From NCBI GenBank assembly GCA_945869165.1, contig CAMBNY010000002.1, positions 57,274 to 121,273 of the forward strand: a stretch of 64,000 nucleotides of DNA, in the 5' to 3' direction. Positions 36,962-46,635 of this stretch are shown here, one piece after another. Under the pieces are notes generated by a model, which was not told where the DNA came from, did no database searches, and saw only the letters and a list, made by a program, of their open reading frames with translations. Position 1 is the stretch's first letter. The number at the start of each line of letters is the position of its first letter. The stretch is from Comamonas sp. lk. Lineage in GTDB: Bacteria; Pseudomonadota; Gammaproteobacteria; Burkholderiales; Burkholderiaceae_C. Made by a program: the position numbers and the translations under genes.

Positions 36962-37687
36962 TCAACCTTTGCCGGCCTGGGCCAGCATTTGTTCTACCTT
37001 TTTGGCATCCACCGCGCCGGGGACGCGGCTGCCATTGGTAAACAGCAAAGTCGGCGTACCGTTGATTTTGTACTTGCGCCCCAACTCGACGTTGCGGCTG
37101 AGCGCGGTGGCGTCGCAGCCACCGGCGGTGGAGCTAACAGCTTGATCGCGCAACATCCAGTCCAGCCAGGCCGTGCCACGGTCTTTAGCGCACCAAATGG
37201 CTTTGGATTTTTCTACCGAGTCCGCACCCAAAATAGGGTACAAAAACATATAAATGGTGACGTTGTCAACTTTCTGCATATCCCGCTCAAAGCGTTTGCA
37301 GTAACCGCAATTGGGGTCTTCAAACACTGCCATCTTGCGCTCGCCATTGCCGCGTACCAAGGTAAACGCGTCTTTGAGCGGCAGGCTATCAAACTTGACC
37401 GCCGTCAATTTTTCCACCCGCTCTTCGGTCAGGTTGCGCTTGTTGCGGGTATCGATTAGGCTACCCTCGATCAGAAAATCCGCCTTGGCATCGGTGTAAA
37501 AAATCTCGGTGCCGTCGACACGCACTTCATACAAACCGGGAATTTCCGACTTGCGCACTTCATCAATTTGTTTGAACTGCGGCAGGCGCGCGGGCAGGTT
37601 TTTCCGAATCAGATCCTCTTGGCCGAGGGCACCGTTAGAGAATGCCAGCACGCAAGCCAAGGTCGTAAAAGCGCTTTGTAGTTTCAT
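36962..37687 (-). CDS. dsbC: Periplasmic thiol:disulfide interchange protein DsbC
   Basis: DsbC isomerises wrong disulfide bonds in the periplasm, kept reduced by DsbD. ATG 37687 gives 241 residues with a signal peptide (MKLQSAFTTLACVLAFSNGALG). A dimerisation domain (RLPQFKQIDEVRKSEIPGLY) precedes the thioredoxin domain with active site DPNCGYCKRFERDM near residue 130, and a second Cys pair (IWCAKDRGT and GGCDATAL). The longer upstream frame overlaps the ubiquinone-hydroxylase end and is rejected. M61 follows closely on the same strand. Confidence 0.95.
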   Translation of the reverse strand: MKLQSAFTTLACVLAFSNGALGQEDLIRKNLPARLPQFKQIDEVRKSEIPGLYEVRVDGTEIFYTDAKADFLIEGSLIDTRNKRNLTEERVEKLTAVKFDSLPLKDAFTLVRGNGERKMAVFEDPNCGYCKRFERDMQKVDNVTIYMFLYPILGADSVEKSKAIWCAKDRGTAWLDWMLRDQAVSSTAGGCDATALSRNVELGRKYKINGTPTLLFTNGSRVPGAVDAKKVEQMLAQAGKG

Positions 37688-37709
37688 TGAGATGGATCCA
37701 TTGAAATGA

Positions 37710-38855
37710 TTAGGTCCGCAAACCCATAGCTTTGCGCGCCACCATTTGCTTGATGGGCCCGCTGCGGGAAAAAGCCGACATGCCCCAGTTGCGCGCCGAA
37801 GCAAGCAAAGGCGATTGCTGGTAAAAAATCTGTTGCATGGCATCACCCACGCCACCGACCAACGCCAGTGCGGTCTTGCGCTCACGCTGATAAGTCCGCA
37901 GCAAGCGCATATCGCCCACGCTGCGCCAGTAGGGCCGCGTATCGAGCACTTGGGCCAAAGCCGCCACGTCGCCCAGGCCGAGGTTCAAACCCTGACCGGC
38001 CAATGGATGCACGGTGTGCGCCGCATCACCAGCCAGCACCCACGCGCCTTGGGCATGGGTGCCGCACCACTGCTGCGCGCTGGCACTTTGCAAAGGCCAC
38101 ACGCTGCGCGCGCTGATCAGCGTTAAGGCACCCAGAGACTCGCCGCTGACGGCGTCCAACTCCTGGCAAAAAACTTCTTCCGACGCTGCTTGCATAGCCT
38201 GCGCACGTTCGGGGCTTAGCGACCAAACCAGCGCGCAGGCGCTGCCTTGTTTGCCGTCCAGAGGCAACATGGCCAAAATTTCGCCCACGCCTTGATAGTC
38301 AAAAAACCATTGGCGGGCCACTTGCTGATGCGGCACAGCGCAGGCCACGCGCGCCGCCAGGGCGTGTTGCGGATAGGCTTGCACCTCAAATTCCACGCTC
38401 AATTCCTCGCGCGTGCTGCTGGCCTTGCCTTCGCAAATCACCGTCAACGGCGCCGCACAGGGCTCGTGCATCACGGTAACTAGGCTTTGAAAGCCCAGCG
38501 CCTGCACCAGGAGCGCTTCCAATGCGGGTACGTCCACCATCCAATTAAGCGCTGGGGCGCCTTGGTCCGCCGCATCAAAGCGCAGTGCGCCGCCTTTATC
38601 GCCAAATACCTGCATCGACACCACAGGGGTGGCATGCTCTGCGTCCGGCCAGCAGCGTAAGGATTGGAGCAGTTCGCGCGAGACTGCGTTGAGCGCATAG
38701 GCGCGCACATCGCTATGCCAGCTGGCCGGGTCACCGGCCTGGGGATCGACCAAGGCCACGCGCAAACGCTTGGCCGCCAATTGCAAAGCTAGCGCGCGGC
38801 CGACGATGCCGGCGCCACGTATGCAAACATCGAAAGGTCGTGCCATGTGGGCCAT
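37710..38855 (-). CDS. UbiH/UbiF/COQ6-type FAD-dependent monooxygenase
   Basis: This is a flavoprotein hydroxylase that most likely acts on the ubiquinone ring. The 381-residue frame (second ATG three codons in is possible) has the FAD Rossmann motif CIRGAGIVGRALALQLAAKR near residue 10, and the second FAD motif LAGDAAHTVHPLAGQGLNLG near residue 300. The UbiH/F subtype cannot be decided without comparison; one or more paralogues are normal in Burkholderiales. It is followed by dsbC and is divergent from ychF. Confidence 0.88.
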   Translation of the reverse strand: MAHMARPFDVCIRGAGIVGRALALQLAAKRLRVALVDPQAGDPASWHSDVRAYALNAVSRELLQSLRCWPDAEHATPVVSMQVFGDKGGALRFDAADQGAPALNWMVDVPALEALLVQALGFQSLVTVMHEPCAAPLTVICEGKASSTREELSVEFEVQAYPQHALAARVACAVPHQQVARQWFFDYQGVGEILAMLPLDGKQGSACALVWSLSPERAQAMQAASEEVFCQELDAVSGESLGALTLISARSVWPLQSASAQQWCGTHAQGAWVLAGDAAHTVHPLAGQGLNLGLGDVAALAQVLDTRPYWRSVGDMRLLRTYQRERKTALALVGGVGDAMQQIFYQQSPLLASARNWGMSAFSRSGPIKQMVARKAMGLRT

Positions 38856-39115
38856 TGTAGAAGCGGCCTGTAATCCCCTTGGCCTAGCGTCCCCATGCGT
38901 GCAAGTAGAGTGCTTCGCACTGAGAAGAACAAGTTCACACCAATCGGATGGGGCAACTAATTAGTGGTTTAGCACACAGCGCCCTTGCCGCACCAGGTGC
39001 AAAAGCCGCCAAAAACCGCGTTTATTACAATGCAGGCCGCCCCGCTCAGCAGGGGCGCACTCCCTCCCGAAGCGCCATCTGCGCGTGCGGACCTCCCAAA
39101 ACGAAGGACTCTCCC

Positions 39116-40201
39116 ATGAAATGCGGCATCGTAGGCCTGCCCAATGTCGGTAAATCGACCCTGTTTAACGCGCTGACCAAGGCCGGCATCGCCGCAGAAA
39201 ACTACCCGTTTTGCACCATCGAGCCCAATGTCGGCGTGGTCGAAGTGCCCGATTTGCGGCTGGCGCAACTGTCGGATATCGTCCAACCCGAGCGCGTGGT
39301 GCCCGCGATTGTGGAGTTTGTGGACATCGCCGGTTTGGTCGCCGGGGCGAGCACGGGCGAAGGCTTGGGCAACAAATTTTTGGCCCACATCCGCGAAACC
39401 GACGCCACCATCAATGTGGTGCGCTGCTTTGAGGACGACAACGTGATCCACGTTGCCGGCCGGGTCGATCCGATTGCGGACATCGAAGTGATACAAACCG
39501 AACTCTGCCTGGCCGACCTGTCCAGCGTAGAAAAAGCCCTGCACCGCGTGACCAAGACCGCGCGCTCGGGCGACAAAGAATCCATCAAGCTGGTCGCCAT
39601 CCTGGAAAAATGCCAGACTGCGCTCAACGAAGCCAAGCCGGTGCGCACCCTGGACTTCAGCAAAGAAGAGTTGCCACTGCTCAAACAATTTTTTCTGATT
39701 ACCGCCAAGCCCGCCATGTTTGTGGCCAATGTGGCCGAAGACGGCTTTGACAACAACCCCTTGCTCGAGCGCTTGCAAGCCTTTGCCGCCGCCCAAAACG
39801 CACCGGTGGTGGCCATCAGCGCCAAGCTGGAAGCCGAACTGAGCGAAATGAGCGACGAAGACCGCTTGTTATTCCTGCAAGAACTGGGTCAGACTGAGCC
39901 AGGTCTGAACCGGCTGATCCGCTCGGCCTACCGGCTGTTGGGGCTGCAAACTTATTTCACAGCCGGCGTGAAAGAAGTTCGTGCCTGGACCATCCACGTG
40001 GGCGATACCGGCCCCCAAGCAGCCGGGGTAATCCACACCGACTTTGAAAAAGGCTATATCCGCGCCCAGACGATTGCCTTTGAAGATTTCATTCAATTCC
40101 GTGGTGAGCAAGGGGCAAAGGATGCAGGCAAAATGCGCGCAGAGGGCAAGGAATACGTAGTCAAAGACGGCGACGTGATGAATTTCCTGTTCAGCTCCTA
40201 A
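39116..40201 (+). CDS. ychF: Redox-regulated ribosome-binding ATPase YchF
   Basis: YchF is an Obg-family NTPase that prefers ATP and binds ribosomes. ATG 39116 ([20 protein letters not shown]) gives 361 residues; the frame extends upstream without any start support. Walker A is GLPNVGKST at residue 7, [20 protein letters not shown] follows near residue 70, NVAEDG fills the G4 position, giving adenine preference in this family, and a C-terminal TGS domain ends [13 protein letters not shown]. The spacer of about 260 bp before it contains no other gene. Confidence 0.96.
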   Translation: MKCGIVGLPNVGKSTLFNALTKAGIAAENYPFCTIEPNVGVVEVPDLRLAQLSDIVQPERVVPAIVEFVDIAGLVAGASTGEGLGNKFLAHIRETDATINVVRCFEDDNVIHVAGRVDPIADIEVIQTELCLADLSSVEKALHRVTKTARSGDKESIKLVAILEKCQTALNEAKPVRTLDFSKEELPLLKQFFLITAKPAMFVANVAEDGFDNNPLLERLQAFAAAQNAPVVAISAKLEAELSEMSDEDRLLFLQELGQTEPGLNRLIRSAYRLLGLQTYFTAGVKEVRAWTIHVGDTGPQAAGVIHTDFEKGYIRAQTIAFEDFIQFRGEQGAKDAGKMRAEGKEYVVKDGDVMNFLFSS

Positions 40202-40238
40202 GCACCACCCTACCGCTTAACTATTTTCGGAGACCCCC

Positions 40239-41387
40239 ATGCCCGCACTACTACCCCATATCGATCCGGACGGATTGCTCGAGTTTTCGGTGGTCTATAC
40301 CGACCGTGCATTGAACCACATGTCCCAACGCTTTCAAGGCGTGATGCGCGACATATCCACCATGCTCAAGTCGGTGTATGGCGCCCGGTCCAGCGTGCTG
40401 GTGCCTGGCAGCGGCACCTTTGGCATGGAATCGGTTGCGCGGCAGTTTGCCACCGGTAAGAACGTGCTGGTCATCCGCAACGGTTGGTTCAGCTACCGCT
40501 GGACACAGATTTTTGACATGGGCCATATTCCCGCCCACACCACCGTTTTAAAAGCCCGCCGTCTTAGCCAGGACAGCCAAGCGGCCTGGATTCCCTGCCC
40601 GATTGAAGAAGTAGTCGCCACCATCCTGGCCGAAAAGCCCGCCGTGGTTTTCGCGCCCCATGTAGAAACTTCGGCTGGCATGATCCTGCCCGACGCCTAC
40701 CTGCGCGCAGTGGCCGATGCCGTGCACCGAGTGGGCGGTTTGTTTGTGCTGGACTGCATCGCCTCGGGCACGATTTGGGTGGACATGCAAGCGACCGGCG
40801 TGGACGTGCTGGTCACTGCGCCGCAAAAAGGCTGGAGTGGCTCACCGTGCTGTGCCATGGTCATGCTCAGCGAGCGCGCCCGCAGCGCCATTGATAGCAC
40901 CACCAGCAGCAGCTTTGCTTGCGACCTGAAAAAATGGTTGCAGGTGATGGAAGCCTATGAAAACGGAACCCACATGTACCACACCACCATGCCCACTGAT
41001 GCGATCACGCGTTTGCAGGAAGTGATGCATGAAACACAAGACTACGGCTTTGACAAAGTCTGCGCCGAACAATGGGACCTTGGCCACAAAGTGCGCGCGC
41101 TGATGGAGGGCCGTGGCATCCGCAGCGTGGCGGCGCCCGGCTTTCAGGCACCCGGCGTGGTGGTCAGCTACACCACCGATACGGGCATGCACAACAGCAA
41201 AGGCTTTTCGGCTTTGGGCCTGCAAACCGCCGCCGGTGTGCCGCTGCAATGCGATGAACCCGCAGACTTTATGACCTTTCGCATCGGCCTGTTTGGCCTA
41301 GACAAATTGCACAACGCCGACCGCAGCGTGACGCATCTTGCAGCTGCATTGGACGAGATGGGTTTTAAGGCGCAAAAAGCGGCTTAG
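40239..41387 (+). CDS. Class V aminotransferase (alanine/serine--glyoxylate type)
   Basis: This PLP-dependent enzyme transaminates small amino acids with glyoxylate or similar keto acids. The 382-residue frame follows a purine-rich TTTTCGGAGACC. It contains FSYRWTQIF, FAPHVETSAGMILPD, LDCIASGTIWVDMQATG, and the PLP lysine in VTAPQKGWSGSPCCAM near residue 198. The C-terminal VVSYTTDTGMHN and FRIGLFGLDKLHN fit the alanine:glyoxylate/serine:glyoxylate/phosphonate group; the exact amino donor is not deducible. It is 37 bp after ychF and convergent with the PfkB kinase. Confidence 0.85.
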   Translation: MPALLPHIDPDGLLEFSVVYTDRALNHMSQRFQGVMRDISTMLKSVYGARSSVLVPGSGTFGMESVARQFATGKNVLVIRNGWFSYRWTQIFDMGHIPAHTTVLKARRLSQDSQAAWIPCPIEEVVATILAEKPAVVFAPHVETSAGMILPDAYLRAVADAVHRVGGLFVLDCIASGTIWVDMQATGVDVLVTAPQKGWSGSPCCAMVMLSERARSAIDSTTSSSFACDLKKWLQVMEAYENGTHMYHTTMPTDAITRLQEVMHETQDYGFDKVCAEQWDLGHKVRALMEGRGIRSVAAPGFQAPGVVVSYTTDTGMHNSKGFSALGLQTAAGVPLQCDEPADFMTFRIGLFGLDKLHNADRSVTHLAAALDEMGFKAQKAA

Positions 41388-41403
41388 ATATCTACAGCCG
41401 CAT

Positions 41404-42363
41404 TTACTGTGCGGGTGGGCTGCTGCTAAAGGCCAGCGTCTCTTGCAACGTGGGCGGCTGGCAGCCGCTGCGACCGCAGTTAATCGCTGCGGCTTGCATC
41501 GCCAGTCGCAAAGTGCTTCGCAGTTCGGCTTGCGGGTGCATCGCCCAGTCGGCTACACAATTGCCCCAAAACGTATCGCCCGCACCTACGGTATCGACCA
41601 CCGCCACACCAGGTGCCTTCATCGCCATACCGCTTTCACCGACTTGCAAATGCGCGCCCTGAGCGCCAAAGGTCAAGGCGATATGCGTGGCCTGCGGCGC
41701 ACACTGGCTGCGCAGGGCCTGTACCAAGCCCGGCGCATCGGCCAGCGTCGGCGCTGACCAGCCCAGTACCTGCAAATCCTCGTCGCTGGCTTTGAGCCAA
41801 TCGGCCTGCGCCATCAAGGTCTTGACGCCCGCCACGTAAGCCGGTAAATCCTGCGCTACCTGAGGCCGCATATTGATGTCCATGCTGATGACCCAACCCA
41901 GCGCCTTCGCCGCTTGTAAGAGCGCAAGCACCTTCTCGTTTTCCGGCGGTATCAAGAGTAATGAACCGACATTCAAAATGCCTGGCCCGTGGGCCGCAGC
42001 GTGCGTGCGCAGCAACTGCGCCATCGCTTCCACGGTGTAGTCGCGGTCAGCCACGCCTTCGCGGTAAAAGCTGTAGCTGGGGTGGCCATTTTCAATTTGC
42101 ACCATGGCCAGCGAGGTGGGCGCGCGGCTATCGGGGGTGTCCAAAGCCACATCGTCGGCCCGCAATTGCGCTGCCAGCGTGCGGCCAAACCTGTCGGAGG
42201 ACAAGGGGTTGAGGTAGCGCACGGACGCCCCGCGCAAACGGGCGGCGCGCGCCATGTTGTACGGGCTGCCACCGGCAAGCGGGATAAAGCGGCCATCGGG
42301 CTGCATGACGCAGTCCATCAGCGCTTCGCCCAGGACCCAGAGGTGTTTGGAGTTCATAGTCAT
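41404..42363 (-). CDS. PfkB-family carbohydrate kinase, likely fructokinase
   Basis: This phosphorylates a hexose, most probably fructose, imported by the adjacent frcBCA transporter. The 319-residue frame (MTMNSKHLWVLGEALMDCV) has the first PfkB signature region LAGGSPYNMARAARLRGASV and the second, VVDTVGAGDTFWGNCVADW, with the catalytic Asp of GAGD near residue 255. The frcBCAK order known in rhizobia is retained. A 222-bp gap separates it from frcA, where no gene is visible. Confidence 0.88.
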   Translation of the reverse strand: MTMNSKHLWVLGEALMDCVMQPDGRFIPLAGGSPYNMARAARLRGASVRYLNPLSSDRFGRTLAAQLRADDVALDTPDSRAPTSLAMVQIENGHPSYSFYREGVADRDYTVEAMAQLLRTHAAAHGPGILNVGSLLLIPPENEKVLALLQAAKALGWVISMDINMRPQVAQDLPAYVAGVKTLMAQADWLKASDEDLQVLGWSAPTLADAPGLVQALRSQCAPQATHIALTFGAQGAHLQVGESGMAMKAPGVAVVDTVGAGDTFWGNCVADWAMHPQAELRSTLRLAMQAAAINCGRSGCQPPTLQETLAFSSSPPAQ

Positions 42364-42585
42364 TTAACAAAAGCTGGCAATATAGTGGCGGGATGCAGCG
42401 CGTGCCGCAATGGCTTGCAAGGTGGCTATGTGTGATGCGCTGCGCAGCCGCCGCAAACAGTGGCTATTGTCCTTTAAGCGTAGGCGCGTGCATGCAGTGG
42501 TCACACCCAGAGCGCGCAATGATCAGGTAAAGGGTGGGCTTAGGCGCCAAAGTTCGGCCCGCAATGCCCAAACGATCCCTTGTAT

Positions 42586-43374
42586 TCAATAGGCCAATGC
42601 CTCGGGCGGCAAGTCACCCACCGCTTTGGCCCCGGTCATCACCGCCACGGTATCGCTCATGCTGATGAACTTGGGGTTGACCACTGCCGCGCGCTTGCCC
42701 AAACGAGCGATATGGATGCGGTCGGCCACTTCAAACACATGCGGCATATTGTGTGAAATCAGCACCACTGGCAAACCCTTGTCACGTACCCGGCGAATCA
42801 ACTCCAACACCATATTGCCTTCTTTGACGCCCAAGGCAGCCGTAGGCTCATCCATGATGACCACATGCTGCGCAAAAGCGGCGGCGCGGCCTACGGCAAC
42901 ACATTGGCGCTGGCCGCCGGACAAAGTTTCGACTGCCTGCGTCATCGAGCGGATGCCGACTTTCAAATCCGTCATACGCGCAATGCTTTCTTCGAGCATC
43001 TTCTTTTTGTCTATAAAGCCCAACCAACCCAGCGGCCCGCTGCGCCGCAGTTCGCGCCCAAGAAACAAGTTCTCAGCAATCGTCATAGCCGGTGCCACGG
43101 CAAGGTCTTGGTACACGGTTTCAATACCAGCACGGCGCGCGTAAATGGGGCTCTTGAAATACACGGTTTTACCGTCGAGCAAGATCTCACCCTCGTCGGG
43201 AATCGTGGCGCCCGACAGGCATTTGATCAAGGATGATTTACCTGCGCCGTTGTCGCCAATCACGGCCAGGATTTCGCCAGCGCGCAATTCAAAGTCGGCA
43301 CCATCCAGGGCAGTGACCTGGCCGTAGCGTTTGACCAAGCCACGGGCCTGCATCACGATGTGGGGGGCGCTCAT
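42586..43374 (-). CDS. frcA: Sugar ABC transporter ATP-binding protein (FrcA type)
   Basis: This is a single-cassette ABC ATPase for ribose/fructose-type sugar uptake. The 262-residue protein has Walker A GDNGAGKSSLIKCLSG near residue 38, signature LSGGQRQCVAVGRA near residue 142, and Walker B HVVIMDEPTAALGV. Only one nucleotide-binding domain is present, as in FrcA, whereas RbsA/XylG have two. Its ATG overlaps the permease stop, consistent with one polycistronic unit from frcB. Confidence 0.88.
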   Translation of the reverse strand: MSAPHIVMQARGLVKRYGQVTALDGADFELRAGEILAVIGDNGAGKSSLIKCLSGATIPDEGEILLDGKTVYFKSPIYARRAGIETVYQDLAVAPAMTIAENLFLGRELRRSGPLGWLGFIDKKKMLEESIARMTDLKVGIRSMTQAVETLSGGQRQCVAVGRAAAFAQHVVIMDEPTAALGVKEGNMVLELIRRVRDKGLPVVLISHNMPHVFEVADRIHIARLGKRAAVVNPKFISMSDTVAVMTGAKAVGDLPPEALAY

Positions 43375-44333
43375 TAACGGGCTCCTTTGCGCGACATTTG
43401 GTCGGTGGCGACCGCCAGAATCACCAGCACCCCGGTCACCAAGATTTGGTACACCGAGGACACACCCATCAGGGTCAATCCGTTGCGGAAAACGCCCACA
43501 ATCAATGCGCCCATCAGCGTGCCCAAAATAATGCCGCGCCCGCCAAACAAGCTGGTGCCGCCCAATACGACGGCAGTAATCACGTCCAGGTTTTCAGTTT
43601 GCCCGGCATTGGGGTCGCCGGCGCCGGTACGGGCGACCGCCAGCGTGGATGCGATGCCGTAAAACACACCGGCCAGCACATACACGCCGAGCAGCACTTT
43701 GTCGGTCGAAATACCCGCCAATCGGGTGGCCTCCGGACTGTTTCCGACGGCATAGACATGGCGCCCTTGCGCGGTGTCGCGCAGCCATATCCAGGTGGCC
43801 AGATAGAGTGCCAACATCAGCACAATGCCGTAGGCTACGCGCGCCCCCCCGAATTCAAAAGTCTCAGCCAGCAGTGTCATGCCCTCAGGTATTTGCGTGA
43901 CCGTTTGCGCCCGCGAATAGAGTTGTGTGATGGCAAAGGCGATGTTTAAGGTACCCAAGGTCACGATAAACGGTGGTAGTTTGAGGCGCGTGACCAGCAA
44001 GCCATTGATCAGGCCAAACAAAGTGGTGGCGGCGATGCCGCACAAAATAGCCACGGGTGCGCTGAGTTGGTAGTCGGCTGCGACTTTGCTCATCACGATC
44101 GCACCCAAAGCCATCACCATGCCGCAGGACAAATCGATGCCGGCGGTCAAGATAATCAGCGTCTGTCCAATAGCAATCGTGCCCACCACCATGACCTGCT
44201 GCAAGATCAGGGAAAAGTTTCTCAGCGTGAGAAAGTTTTCATGCTGAAAGGAAAAAAAGGTGCAGGCCAATACCAGCGCCAATGCCGGGCCTAATGTGCC
44301 CATCGGAGGAAGATTAGCTTTTAGCGAATTCAT
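43374..44333 (-). CDS. frcC: Sugar ABC transporter permease (FrcC type)
   Basis: This inner-membrane permease belongs to the BPD_transp_2/RbsC family. Its 319 residues include about eight to ten helices (for example LGPALALVLACTFFSF and AVVLGGTSLFGGRGIILG). The family signature GxxxxGxxG near ITAVVLGGTSLFGGRG matches RbsC/AraH-type loops. The position between frcB and frcA defines it as part of the fructose-type transporter. Confidence 0.88.
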   Translation of the reverse strand: MNSLKANLPPMGTLGPALALVLACTFFSFQHENFLTLRNFSLILQQVMVVGTIAIGQTLIILTAGIDLSCGMVMALGAIVMSKVAADYQLSAPVAILCGIAATTLFGLINGLLVTRLKLPPFIVTLGTLNIAFAITQLYSRAQTVTQIPEGMTLLAETFEFGGARVAYGIVLMLALYLATWIWLRDTAQGRHVYAVGNSPEATRLAGISTDKVLLGVYVLAGVFYGIASTLAVARTGAGDPNAGQTENLDVITAVVLGGTSLFGGRGIILGTLMGALIVGVFRNGLTLMGVSSVYQILVTGVLVILAVATDQMSRKGAR

Positions 44334-44501
44334 AGCGTCGATTTAATGGATGGTCGGCCTGAGCCGGTGCGGCGCATCTGGCGATGCATAAAGACGCAAT
44401 CGAAAGCCTGCCGCAGCAGACTTCCGATGTTCAGCGTGGCATCAATACGCCGCTCGCATACCAGACATCGGGCAAGCATGGCTTGGCCGATGCGATGCCC
44501 C

Positions 44502-45494
44502 TTACTCACCCCAGCACTGTGCGCGGGCGGTTTTGGTGTCGATGCTCTTGACGCCAGCCATGGGCTTGGCAGCGACCAGGTCCACGCCGGTGTCGGTGTA
44601 GCCGGTTTGGCGCTTGCCATCCTTGGCATACTGCACACCGGCAGCAACGCCCAATGCAGCCATCTTCAAGGGGTATTGCATGCTAGTGGCCGCGATCACG
44701 CCTTTTTCGACGTTGCCCACACCGTTGCTGCACATGCCGTCAACGCCCAAGATGACCACTTCTTTTTCCTTGCCCGCGGCTTTGATGGCTTTGTAGGCAC
44801 CAGCGGCAGCGGGTTCGTTGATGGCATACACCACATTGATGTTGGGGTTCTTTTGCAGGCAGTTTTCCATGCCGGTCTGGCCTTTGGCTGCGTCACCAAA
44901 GCTATCCGCCATGCAGACCACTTCGGCGGGCTGGGCCAACTCATTGCTTTTGGCATCTAGCGATTTCAAACCGTAACCTGCCAGAAAACCATTGTGACGC
45001 TGGGCACCCACGGGATGGCCGGGAAACAAGTCCATGGTCGCGATCACCGGCTTTTTGCCACCCAGAGCGGCTTTGGCGTATTGGCCGATCAAAACTCCGG
45101 CTTTGTAATTGTCGGTAGCGAACAAGGCGTCGGCCTCAGCGACCGGGCTGTCCAGGGCGATCACTTGCACGCCTTGGGCGCGGATTTTCTTGATCGTGGG
45201 GACGATGGCGTCGCCCGAGGAGGTGATCAGGATGGTTTTGGCGCCTGCTGCGACCATGTTTTCCATGGCGCTGATTTGGCTGGCGGTGTCGCCGTCTTGC
45301 TTGCCCGCTGCGCTGAGCAGTTTAGCGCCAGCGGCCTTGGCAGCAGCGTCAGCACCTTCTTTCATTTTCACGAAAAACGGGTTGCTTTCGGTCTTGGTGA
45401 TCAGGCCGATCACGGTCTCTGCGGCAAAAGCGGACGTAGCAGCCGAAGCGGCAAAGGCGATGGCAGTCAGTGCCAGGGTGGTGGATTTTTTCAA
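44502..45494 (-). CDS. frcB: Periplasmic sugar-binding protein (FrcB type)
   Basis: This binding protein delivers a sugar, likely fructose, to FrcC/FrcA. The 330-residue precursor has a signal peptide ending SAATSAFA-AET (about residues 1-24), a Peripla_BP_4 fold with GLITKTESNPFFVKMKEG at the ligand face, and a hinge region ending TDTGVDLVAAKPM. It is the first gene of the minus-strand unit; its promoter region holds a 17-bp palindrome (45608-45624). Ribose, mannose or other hexoses are possible substrates. Confidence 0.88.
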   Translation of the reverse strand: MKKSTTLALTAIAFAASAATSAFAAETVIGLITKTESNPFFVKMKEGADAAAKAAGAKLLSAAGKQDGDTASQISAMENMVAAGAKTILITSSGDAIVPTIKKIRAQGVQVIALDSPVAEADALFATDNYKAGVLIGQYAKAALGGKKPVIATMDLFPGHPVGAQRHNGFLAGYGLKSLDAKSNELAQPAEVVCMADSFGDAAKGQTGMENCLQKNPNINVVYAINEPAAAGAYKAIKAAGKEKEVVILGVDGMCSNGVGNVEKGVIAATSMQYPLKMAALGVAAGVQYAKDGKRQTGYTDTGVDLVAAKPMAGVKSIDTKTARAQCWGE

Positions 45495-45607
45495 GCTTTT
45501 TCTCCTAGGAAGGGTATCAATCAGGGTTGGCTTATCGGGGATGGATTTCCCCGGTTCCTACGCTTCACGTTTTCAGCGTGGTGGAACTATATTCCGGTTT
45601 AACTAAA

Positions 45608-45624
45608 TAAATCAAGTTGATTTA
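45608..45624. promoter_or_regulatory. 17-bp palindrome in the divergent frcB promoter region
   Basis: TAAATCAA-G-TTGATTTA is a perfect inverted repeat with a one-base centre, 114 bp before frcB and 130 bp before the divergent P-loop kinase. It fits an operator for the ROK-family repressor encoded downstream. Confidence 0.6.
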
Positions 45625-45753
45625 ATAATGGAAAACCCTAGGTTTCGCCTGATTTCCGAGGTTTAGGGCCGCCTTTGCTGCTTTTTTAGGCAGCGAAATA
45701 GCTACTTTGGCCGACAATGAAGCGGATTTCCCACGTAACCACAAGGCTTGGCT

Positions 45754-46389
45754 ATGGACCCCAACACACTTCCCGCCGCTGCGCTTGCGCGCGCCCAGGC
45801 CTTGCTGGCTGCTGGGGGGCGCCGTGTGCTGGGCATTGCGGCGCCGCCCGGCGCTGGTAAATCCACCCTGGCCGCGCAACTGTTGCAGGCGCTGGGGCCC
45901 CAAGCGCAAGTGGTGCCTATGGACGGTTTTCACTTGGCAAATTCCCAGTTGCAGCGCCTGGGCCGTGCCGGGCGCAAAGGCGCAGAGGACACTTTTGACG
46001 CTGCCGGTTATGTCCATTTGCTGCGCCGCATCCAGGAGCAGCAGCCGGGGCAAACGATTTACGCACCAGAATTTCGCCGCGAAATAGAAGAAGGCATTAC
46101 CGGTGCCGTGGCAGTGCACAGCGATACCCGCCTGATCATTACCGAAGGCAATTACCTCTTACTGGACAGCGCCCCCTGGAACGCGGTGCGCAGCCTGCTC
46201 GACGAGGCCTGGTACCTGACGCTCGACGACACCGAGCGCCAGCGCCGCCTCTTGGAGCGCCACATGCGTTTTGGCCGCGAACGCGCCGACGCCTTGCACT
46301 GGATTGCCATCACCGATGAACCCAATGCGCGCCTGGTTGCCGCCTCGAAGCACCGCGCGGATTGGGTTATCGAGCAAACCGCTTTCTAG
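45754..46389 (+). CDS. P-loop nucleoside/sugar kinase-like protein (FrcK/YggC type)
   Basis: This is a small-molecule kinase of the uridine-kinase/pantothenate-kinase fold. ATG 45754 gives 211 residues. The P-loop is IAAPPGAGKSTLAAQLLQ near residue 30, the substrate region VPMDGFHLANSQLQRLG near residue 55, and LIITEGNYLLLDSAPWN near residue 130; the lid has ERQRRLLERHMRFGRERAD. Proteins of this kind accompany fructose or pentose transport genes, but the substrate is not known. It is divergent from frcB across the palindrome. Confidence 0.8.
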   Translation: MDPNTLPAAALARAQALLAAGGRRVLGIAAPPGAGKSTLAAQLLQALGPQAQVVPMDGFHLANSQLQRLGRAGRKGAEDTFDAAGYVHLLRRIQEQQPGQTIYAPEFRREIEEGITGAVAVHSDTRLIITEGNYLLLDSAPWNAVRSLLDEAWYLTLDDTERQRRLLERHMRFGRERADALHWIAITDEPNARLVAASKHRADWVIEQTAF

Positions 46390-46440
46390 GGCTTGCCCAT
46401 TAGCGGCTTGCCGCCCTCAGCTTCTCAATATTAATTAAAT

Positions 46441-46459
46441 CTAATAGTTTTACTAATAG
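46441..46459. promoter_or_regulatory. Direct repeat CTAATAG x2 before the RbsD/FucU gene
   Basis: CTAATAGTTTTACTAATAG contains two copies of CTAATAG with a 12-bp period in an AT-rich block. It lies about 180 bp before the RbsD/FucU start and could be a second site for the ROK repressor. Confidence 0.4.
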
Positions 46460-46635
46460 ACCTGCCATCTGAAATGTGGCATGCTTGCAGGTATCGCATT
46501 ACTTTGGCTTGATATGAACGCCCCGCACACTCTGTTACACCCGTCCTGCCCCACCCTGATTCACACCCTGATTGCTACGCAAGCCCGCACAGGTCAAAAT
46601 CCCGGTTTTGTCACTGCACGCGCTGGAGCGACCCC

